8,722 nucleotides of DNA from assembly GCA_964637845.1 (NCBI GenBank), contig CAZWXI010000103.1:1-8722 (forward strand). Reading direction: 5' to 3'. The translations under genes were made by a program, and so were the position numbers. This document shows positions 1 through 4,693 of the stretch, one piece after another (the stretch's first letter is position 1; each line of letters opens with the position of its first letter). The DNA comes from PGYU01 sp964637845. GTDB lineage: Bacteria > Bacteroidota > Ignavibacteria > Kapaibacteriales > UBA2268. The notes below the pieces were generated by a model. It did not search any database, was not told where the DNA came from, and saw only the letters and a list, made by a program, of their open reading frames with translations.

Positions 1-24
1 AAAAACAACAACTCCAAATTTCAT
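1..24 (-). CDS. purQ: PurQ, glutamine amidotransferase subunit of FGAM synthase (first 8 codons only)
   Basis: Read on the minus strand from base 24, the window edge encodes MKFGVVVF with no stop. This matches the usual start of PurQ proteins (MKFxVxVFPGSNCD in the family). PurQ supplies ammonia from glutamine to PurL in the fourth step of purine synthesis. The start lies 2 bases after the purS stop, and purS is its normal partner, which makes the call much safer than eight residues alone would allow. A GAGGTGA Shine-Dalgarno match sits 7 bases upstream, inside the last codons of purS. The rest of the gene, including the catalytic Cys-His-Glu triad, lies outside the window. Confidence 0.8.
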
Positions 25-26
25 GC

Positions 27-284
27 TCAATTCACCTCAATTAACTCTACCAAATAATCTTCAATTATTGGATTTGCAATTATTTGCTTGCATGCCGAAT
101 TAACCAATTCCATCGCCGATTGCTCATTTTCTGCTTCAAGGATGAGCGTAACGAATTTACCGATACGTACGGTATTTAGGGCTTCAAAACCTATAGAATG
201 AAGGGCATGCTCGACAGTTTTACCTTGTACATCTAGTATGCCTTCTCTCAATGTAATTTTGATATTTGCTTTGTATTTGCTCAT
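27..284 (-). CDS. purS: PurS, small subunit of phosphoribosylformylglycinamidine (FGAM) synthase
   Basis: This 85-residue protein has the size and pattern of PurS. It starts MSKYKANIKITLREGILDVQG, with the family's 'LKxGVLDPQGxxV' pattern as LREGILDVQGKTVEHAL (residues 12-28), then IGFEALNTVRIGKFVTL. PurS dimers hold the PurL synthetase and PurQ glutaminase together so that ammonia passes between them during conversion of FGAR to FGAM in the cytoplasm. The next gene downstream, 2 bases away, is the start of purQ, which supports the call and indicates a pur operon running out of the window to the left. Organisms with PurS use the short PurL form rather than the large fused PurL, so a separate purL should exist elsewhere. 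The start ATG has no clear Shine-Dalgarno sequence. The pssA gene upstream ends 53 bases away on the same strand, so readthrough is possible. Confidence 0.93.
   Translation of the reverse strand: MSKYKANIKITLREGILDVQGKTVEHALHSIGFEALNTVRIGKFVTLILEAENEQSAMELVNSACKQIIANPIIEDYLVELIEVN
32..38 (-). promoter_or_regulatory. Strong Shine-Dalgarno site for purQ inside purS
   Basis: The minus strand reads GAGGTGA here, seven bases complementary to the 3' end of 16S rRNA, with a 7-base spacer to the purQ ATG at 24. The same bases encode the end of PurS. It decides the purQ start and suggests coupled or efficient translation of purQ. It stands out because most other starts in the window have weak or no such site. 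Confidence 0.75.
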
Positions 285-311
285 TTTGCGTTAGTTTATA
301 TTAGCAAAAAC

Positions 312-319
312 CAAAAATA
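312..319 (-). promoter_or_regulatory. Possible -7 promoter element upstream of purS
   Basis: The minus strand reads TATTTTTG, fitting the Bacteroidota -7 consensus TAnnTTTG, 27 bases upstream of the purS ATG in the short gap after pssA. The nearest TTG triplets upstream on that strand (329-334) are too close to serve as a well-spaced -33 element. The match could be chance in AT-rich DNA. If real, purS-purQ would have a promoter separate from psd-pssA. Confidence 0.3.
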
Positions 320-337
320 CGAAAAAAACAACAATTA

Positions 338-1108
338 TCATGGTGTATAAATATCGTCGCTTTCATCAAGTTCCTCCTCGGGTTCAACATCAGTTTTAAT
401 AAAGCTAATGAAATGTCTCACTGAACTTACGACAATATAGAAAATCATAAAAGGGAACACAAACAAACCCTTGGTTACTATAGCCAGTATTACGCCCAAA
501 ATAAATGCAACTGTTACTATCGGTCTTTCAAGAAATGATTTCTTAGTAGGGCGGGGTATATTATCGAATTTAATTGCAGATACCATCGCATAAGAAACAA
601 GAATTATCAGTATAAATGTAGCAATCTCTTGAATTTCGGTTGAGATATAACGCGACGGCATAATGAATATTATATAGGAAACTATTGTCAATGCCGCCGC
701 AGGAATTGGCAAACCCTTGAAGTATTGCTTATCCTCGACTATATCTATAATCTGTATATTAAATCGTGCCAGTCTCGAAGCACCAGCAATTGCAGGTAGA
801 GCGGCGAATAGTATCCCGATTTCACTATAGTTGACGAAAAAAACTTGGTAAATCATGAAAGACGGGGCTATACCAAAAGATACCACATCACAGAGCGAAT
901 CCAATTCAGCACCGAATTCACTCGTTGCATTAATCAATCTTGCCATTATGCCGTCAAGCATATCGAATATAGCAGCGATAAGAATAAATATGGCACCGCG
1001 TTCGATATCGCCTTTTGATATATAAACAATGGCGGAAAAACCAGCAAATAAATTAACAAGCGTGAATAAGTTTGGTACAATTGACCTTGTGATTCGTATT
1101 TTTGCCAT
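338..1108 (-). CDS. pssA: CDP-diacylglycerol--serine O-phosphatidyltransferase (phosphatidylserine synthase)
   Basis: This 256-residue integral membrane protein condenses CDP-diacylglycerol with L-serine to give phosphatidylserine and CMP. It carries the complete CDP-alcohol phosphotransferase signature D(x2)DG(x2)AR(x8)G(x3)D(x3)D: Asp49, Asp52, Gly53, Ala56, Arg57, Gly66, Asp70 and Asp74. The aspartates bind metal and activate the substrate. Several hydrophobic segments follow (roughly 12-30, 38-50, 80-110, 137-150, 162-178, 196-230), and the protein ends in a short acidic cytosolic-looking tail (about 239-252). SRLARFN (111-117) and KGLPIPAAA (131-139) are typical of the serine-specific branch. 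It follows psd on the same strand with a 7-base gap, so the two probably form a phosphatidylethanolamine operon. The start has no clear Shine-Dalgarno site, as is common in Bacteroidota. The neighbouring decarboxylase makes serine a much more likely acceptor than glycerol phosphate. Confidence 0.95.
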   Translation of the reverse strand: MAKIRITRSIVPNLFTLVNLFAGFSAIVYISKGDIERGAIFILIAAIFDMLDGIMARLINATSEFGAELDSLCDVVSFGIAPSFMIYQVFFVNYSEIGILFAALPAIAGASRLARFNIQIIDIVEDKQYFKGLPIPAAALTIVSYIIFIMPSRYISTEIQEIATFILIILVSYAMVSAIKFDNIPRPTKKSFLERPIVTVAFILGVILAIVTKGLFVFPFMIFYIVVSSVRHFISFIKTDVEPEEELDESDDIYTP

Positions 1109-1115
1109 TTTCTTG

Positions 1116-1787
1116 CTATTTGTTTCGGATTTTTAGCTTACCAAGTATTGTTTCACCGGCGCTAACTCTGTCATTTATATTAACGTATAACTGGCAATCC
1201 AATGGTACGAATAAATCCATTCGGGAACCAAATTTCATCATACCGAAGCGATTGCCGGCTTCTATTTCGTCCCCGATTTTTAGCTCGCATACAAGTCTTC
1301 TCGCTAAGGTGCCTACAATTTGTTTGAATAAAACCCTGCCATATTTTGTCTTAACACCGATTTTTGATTGTTCGTTAAACTCTGATGACTTTGGATGATA
1401 AGCAAGCAAATATTTACCTTTACGGTAATTGTAATATTCCACAATTCCCGTCACAGGCACTCTATTCACATGCACATCCAACGGAGATAAGAATATGCTC
1501 AACCTTTTACATTTTTCTTTGAGATAATCATTTTCTACAGTTTCGATTATTTCTACAATTTTGCCGTCAGCAGGCGAGAGAACAAAAGAGTCATCATTTT
1601 TTACTTTTTCGGGAATATTTCTTTCGGGGTCCCTAAAAAAAATAAAAACCATTACTATCAATACAATTCCGGGCAAATACATAAACAAACTTACTGTGAA
1701 CTTGTCAATGTAATACCCCAGAGCCAAGAATAATACTCCTGCGAAAAGCATTATTACAATATTATCAATTCCGTATTTAGTTAACAT
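1116..1787 (-). CDS. psd: Phosphatidylserine decarboxylase, short (archaeal-type) form
   Basis: This 223-residue pyruvoyl-dependent enzyme decarboxylates phosphatidylserine to phosphatidylethanolamine at the membrane. Two hydrophobic segments lie at the N-terminus (about 10-27 and 34-51), followed by FRDPER (51-56), SPADG (71-75), SPLDVHVNR (101-109) and the self-cleavage site in RFGMMKFGSRMD (180-191). By analogy with other family members, cleavage would fall between Gly187 and Ser188, converting Ser188 to the pyruvoyl group, with Asp74 and His106 as likely partners in the processing triad. The length fits the short form common in Bacteroidota and archaea rather than the roughly 320-residue E. 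coli enzyme. It is the first gene of the minus-strand group and lies 7 bases before pssA, the preceding enzyme of the pathway. The ATG at 1787 keeps the first membrane segment intact, and I see no better start. Confidence 0.95.
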   Translation of the reverse strand: MLTKYGIDNIVIMLFAGVLFLALGYYIDKFTVSLFMYLPGIVLIVMVFIFFRDPERNIPEKVKNDDSFVLSPADGKIVEIIETVENDYLKEKCKRLSIFLSPLDVHVNRVPVTGIVEYYNYRKGKYLLAYHPKSSEFNEQSKIGVKTKYGRVLFKQIVGTLARRLVCELKIGDEIEAGNRFGMMKFGSRMDLFVPLDCQLYVNINDRVSAGETILGKLKIRNK

Positions 1788-1837
1788 GACTAAAAAGATT
1801 GTTGAAAACTTTATTTAATATTTTGTTTAAGCAATAC

Positions 1838-1845
1838 TAATTTTG
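1838..1845 (+). promoter_or_regulatory. Possible -7 promoter element for dnaN
   Basis: TAATTTTG fits the Bacteroidota -7 consensus TAnnTTTG and lies 68 bases upstream of the dnaN ATG. No well-spaced TTG-type -33 element is evident. A second AT-rich stretch reading TATAATAAG at about 1891-1899 resembles a classical -10 element but lies too close to the start to leave a normal leader. Confidence 0.35.
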
Positions 1846-1902
1846 TATTTTAATAAATTAAGATTGCAAAATAATAAAATGTTTAAATTATATAATAAGA
1901 TT

Positions 1903-1907
1903 GGGGA
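1903..1907 (+). promoter_or_regulatory. Purine-rich ribosome binding site before dnaN
   Basis: GGGGA lies 6 bases before the ATG at 1914 and supports that codon as the dnaN start. The match to the anti-Shine-Dalgarno sequence is partial. Confidence 0.5.
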
Positions 1908-1913
1908 AAAATC

Positions 1914-3104
1914 ATGAAATTTCGCGTTTCATTATCAGAATTTCAACAAGCATTAGCCAAGACATTACCGGCAATTCCGAGAAGGGCAACAATACCGATA
2001 TTAGAGCATCTCTATTTTTCGCTTGATGATAATACGTTGAGCGTAATCGGTACTGACCAAAGCATCACCATAATGACTTCCATTCAAGTGGATGCAGAAG
2101 TCGAGGGGAAAGTGCTTGTGCCTGCTAAAATGCTTGATGATTTAGTTAAAACCCTTGGTAACGCAGGTAATTTAGAGTTTGTAACAGATACGACAAATTT
2201 TGAAATAAAGCTCTTTGTCGAAAGAGGCAAATATAATATGAAGGGATTGAATCCTGATGAATATCTTGATTTGCCGGAATTGTTTGAGTCGAAAAAGCCT
2301 GATTACGAAGCGGCGATGAAAGACGGTACAATCGAAAGCGGCATTTCGGCGGCCTTTTTTGTAAAGGAGGACATTGTACGATTAGCCGAAAAAACTATGG
2401 TTGCTGTTTCCGAGGACGAGTACCGCCCTGCGATGACAGGCATTTTATTACAATTCCGCGAAAGCTACGTTAATGCGGTCTCGACAGATAGTTTTCGTTT
2501 GGTTAAAGCAACAGTTCACTCAGAAAAAGTATCTTTTCCGCAAAACTTTGATGTCATTCTGCCGGCCAAATCGATGGAATTACTCAGTAAGACAGACAGC
2601 GATTTAGTGATGTCGTTCATTGAATCATTCGGCAAAATAACTCATGCGAGATGCGACTCGGGCAACACAATCTTTATTACAAGGATTATTAATGAAAGAT
2701 TCCCACCATACGAGTCTGTCATTCCTCAGAACAATGCAATTATACTGACAGTTGACAGAAAAGAGATGCTGGCGGCTATTAAAAGTGTTTCATTGTTTGC
2801 AAATTCAATCTCAAAACAGATTCGATTACAAGCTTACAGCAATACTCTAATACTTCATGCCGAAGATGAAGAAACGGGCAAAAGTGGGAAACGTGAAATT
2901 GCTTGTGATTTAAATTACGAATCTTTCGAAATTGGTTTTAATTTCAAATATATAGAAGATGCATTCAACAACATTAATGACAACGAAACCGAAGATAATC
3001 ACGTTATAATGTCCTTCTCAGAGCCGAATAGACCTTCGTTGGTAAGACCAAAATCCGAGAAAGAGGAACTGCTAATGCTTGTGATGCCGGTTAGAATCAA
3101 TTAA
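1914..3104 (+). CDS. dnaN: DNA polymerase III beta subunit (sliding clamp)
   Basis: DnaN forms a dimeric ring around DNA that tethers the replicative polymerase and serves as a platform for repair proteins. The 396-residue product starts MKFRVSLSEFQQALAKTLPA and shows the three-domain clamp pattern: domain I about 1-120, domain II about 145-265, domain III about 270-396. Conserved points include the TDSFRL segment (191-196, TDGHRL in E. coli), RFPPYESVIP (262-271), GFNFKYIEDAF (341-351), and the PSLVRP and LMLVMPVRIN end (374-396), which forms part of the partner-binding pocket. It is about 30 residues longer than the E. coli clamp, with extra residues near the domain I-II junction (about 123-145) and an acidic Asn/Asp/Glu-rich stretch (354-362) in domain III. 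It heads a plus-strand cluster with recF, dciA and gyrB, but dnaA is not upstream. Confidence 0.97.
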   Translation: MKFRVSLSEFQQALAKTLPAIPRRATIPILEHLYFSLDDNTLSVIGTDQSITIMTSIQVDAEVEGKVLVPAKMLDDLVKTLGNAGNLEFVTDTTNFEIKLFVERGKYNMKGLNPDEYLDLPELFESKKPDYEAAMKDGTIESGISAAFFVKEDIVRLAEKTMVAVSEDEYRPAMTGILLQFRESYVNAVSTDSFRLVKATVHSEKVSFPQNFDVILPAKSMELLSKTDSDLVMSFIESFGKITHARCDSGNTIFITRIINERFPPYESVIPQNNAIILTVDRKEMLAAIKSVSLFANSISKQIRLQAYSNTLILHAEDEETGKSGKREIACDLNYESFEIGFNFKYIEDAFNNINDNETEDNHVIMSFSEPNRPSLVRPKSEKEELLMLVMPVRIN

Positions 3105-3140
3105 TTTTTGTTTTTATCATTTAAGTTTTTTCGTTATATC

Positions 3141-3176
3141 CATTAACCATAAACTTGAAAAAGTCTATGGTTATTG
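3141..3176 (+). terminator. Hairpin with GAAA tetraloop between dnaN and recF (possible terminator)
   Basis: TAACCATAAACTT (3144-3156) and AAGTCTATGGTTA (3161-3173) pair at 12 of 13 positions around a 4-base GAAA loop (3157-3160). The single A-C mismatch in the plus-strand transcript becomes a G-U pair in a minus-strand transcript. Two more pairs beyond a T-T mismatch extend the stem to 3141-3176. The following bases (TTGTTTATTT) are T-rich but not a clean T-run, and the stem has few G-C pairs, so intrinsic termination after dnaN is possible but not certain. A regulatory or RNA-processing structure in the recF leader is the alternative. Confidence 0.5.
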
Positions 3177-3220
3177 TTTATTTACATAGATTAGAACTGT
3201 AAACTCGAGAATTGCATCAA

Positions 3221-4354
3221 ATGAAAGTAAAACAATTACATATAGTAAACCTTAGAAATCATTCAGATACAAAAATTGACTTTTGCGATTCGACCAATAT
3301 CATATATGGCTTAAACGGTTCGGGTAAAACAACGATTATGGAAGCTATTGCAATTGGAGCACATTCAAAAAGTTTTCAACCAACCGAAGATAAAAATCTT
3401 ATCAAGTACAATCACGACCATTACTTTGTTGACGTAAAAGCAGAATATGACCTACTCGCACCCTATAAAGTTTCAGTGCTTTATAAGAGGGGGCAAAGAA
3501 AGCAAATTTCATCTTCATTAGGACAAAATCTCTTACCTAAAGAGCTAATTGGTGAAATGCCCATAGTGATACTTACACCTGATTTTAAATCCATAACTTT
3601 CGGTAGTCCACAGGATAGACGACAATTTCTTGATACTGTTCTTTCGCAATCTTCCAAAGCTTATTTAGATGCAATTTTAAAGCAGAAAAAATACCTAAAG
3701 CACCGCAATGCATTGCTTTCTCAGTATGCTAAAGATGGAACTTTAGACAAAAATTTACTGGCATCGGTTACGGAATTTTTCGTCAAATTTAGTTCAGAAG
3801 TGATTTTCCGGCGTAATCGTTTCTTAACTGAATTTGTTGACTACCTACAACTGTCTTACAATATGATATCGGGATCCACAGAAACCGTTGAAATTGCTTA
3901 CAAGCCGGATCCTCTGGATAATCCTGTTGAATTGCTGAAAGACCCAACAAGTATAGCAGAGGTATTAAAAGATATCGCAACTCAGATTTACCATAATGAA
4001 TTGAAGCGAGGCACTTCATTATTCGGACCACAGAAAGACGACATTGATATGTTCATCAATGGAGGTTTAGCTAAAGAAGTCGCATCACAAGGTCAGCACA
4101 AAAGTTTGTTAATTTCATTAAAGTTTGCTGAGTTCGAATTCTTAAAATCAAAAAGCAGGGAAGTACCAATAATTTTGTTGGACGATATTTTTAGTGAGCT
4201 TGATTCAAATAGGGCTTTGCACGTTCTCGATATCATATCCGAAAAAAAAGCGCAAACCTTCGTAACAGTCACCGAACCCGATAGATTTTTGAATTTTAAA
4301 TCTGATTCAAACGTCTTCAATCTTATAAAAATTTCCGACGGAAAATTAGCATGA
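3221..4354 (+). CDS. recF: RecF, SMC-like ATPase for recombinational gap repair
   Basis: RecF binds single-strand/double-strand DNA junctions and, with RecO and RecR, loads RecA at stalled forks and gaps. The 377-residue product has a Walker A GLNGSGKT (30-37), the RecF-typical GSPQDRRQFLD (129-139 region), GPQKDDI (269-275), an ABC-type signature around ASQGQHKSL (288-296) and Walker B IILLDDIFSELD (317-328). I chose the ATG at 3221 because MKVKQLHIVNLRNH matches the usual RecF N-terminus. An in-frame TTG at 3212 would add only MHQ, and the purine-rich CGAGA (3205-3210) fits 3221 better by spacing. The stop overlaps the dciA start (ATGA), as expected for a co-translated pair. Length is typical of the family. 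Confidence 0.96.
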   Translation: MKVKQLHIVNLRNHSDTKIDFCDSTNIIYGLNGSGKTTIMEAIAIGAHSKSFQPTEDKNLIKYNHDHYFVDVKAEYDLLAPYKVSVLYKRGQRKQISSSLGQNLLPKELIGEMPIVILTPDFKSITFGSPQDRRQFLDTVLSQSSKAYLDAILKQKKYLKHRNALLSQYAKDGTLDKNLLASVTEFFVKFSSEVIFRRNRFLTEFVDYLQLSYNMISGSTETVEIAYKPDPLDNPVELLKDPTSIAEVLKDIATQIYHNELKRGTSLFGPQKDDIDMFINGGLAKEVASQGQHKSLLISLKFAEFEFLKSKSREVPIILLDDIFSELDSNRALHVLDIISEKKAQTFVTVTEPDRFLNFKSDSNVFNLIKISDGKLA

Positions 4355-4647
4355 AATTGAGCAAAGAACCATTTCAGTTAGGCGATTTAGTAGAAGTCTA
4401 TGCTCGCAGTTTCGGTATAACAGAAATTTATTTACTAAGTTTGATTAAATACAATTGGGATGAGATTGTTGGTGAGGTTTTCGCCAAAAGGGTAAAGCTG
4501 TTGACTTTGAAAGACGGTATTCTGACGGTTACGGTTAATTCCTCATCGCACAGAGTAGAACTCGGTTTCAGAAGAAAATTCATTATTGATAGAATAAATG
4601 AAGTTTTAAATAGAGAAAGCGTAGTTAAAGACATAATAATACGCTAA
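4351..4647 (+). CDS. dciA: DUF721 / DciA-family protein, likely helicase loading factor
   Basis: The 98-residue product matches the DUF721 (DciA) pattern. It has an N-terminal helix region, a conserved tryptophan in YNWDEIVGEVFAKR (Trp36), the beta-strand segment LLTLKDGILTVTVNSSSHRVEL (50-71), and a C-terminal helix with RRKFIIDRINEVLN followed by VVKDIIIR. DciA proteins help load the replicative helicase DnaB in bacteria without DnaC or DnaI. Proof comes from proteobacteria and mycobacteria, so the role here is inferred from family and position. The ATG overlaps the recF stop as ATGA, indicating translational coupling, and the gene sits between recF and gyrB. The position that is often Trp in 'SSAWAxEL' of proteobacterial homologues is His67 here, which I believe is common in the Bacteroidota branch. 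Confidence 0.85.
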   Translation: MKLSKEPFQLGDLVEVYARSFGITEIYLLSLIKYNWDEIVGEVFAKRVKLLTLKDGILTVTVNSSSHRVELGFRRKFIIDRINEVLNRESVVKDIIIR

Positions 4648-4654
4648 TTTTTCG

Positions 4655-4670
4655 TACTTTTGTAAGTTTG
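4655..4670 (+). promoter_or_regulatory. Promoter region of gyrB with two tandem TAnnTTTG elements
   Basis: TACTTTTG (4655-4662) and TAAGTTTG (4663-4670) both fit the Bacteroidota -7 consensus exactly and lie end to end in the 46-base gap after dciA. Either would start transcription about 15-30 bases before the gyrB ATG at 4694. No perfect -33 TTG is seen at the expected distance. The position in the only non-coding stretch before gyrB makes a real promoter likely, so gyrB can be expressed apart from recF-dciA. Confidence 0.6.
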
Positions 4671-4693
4671 GAAAGCATAAATTAGGATAATTA

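Larger units (their letters stand above)
1788..1913. other. Divergent AT-rich intergenic region between psd and dnaN
   Basis: These 126 bases separate the phospholipid genes from the replication cluster and must hold the start signals for both directions. The stretch is very AT-rich. I find no good DnaA box: the best partial match is TGTTGAAAA at 1800-1808, two mismatches from TGTGGATAA. No RNA gene or strong hairpin is visible. Confidence 0.6.

Noticed and set aside
1102..1398. 98-residue plus-strand frame opposite psd
   Set aside because: It lies entirely antisense to psd, which has all its catalytic motifs. Its translation resembles no family that I recognise.
1788..1913. Replication origin (oriC) next to dnaN
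   Set aside because: The region is AT-rich and well placed, but the best DnaA-box-like string, TGTTGAAAA at 1800-1808, has two mismatches and there is no cluster. AT content alone is not enough.
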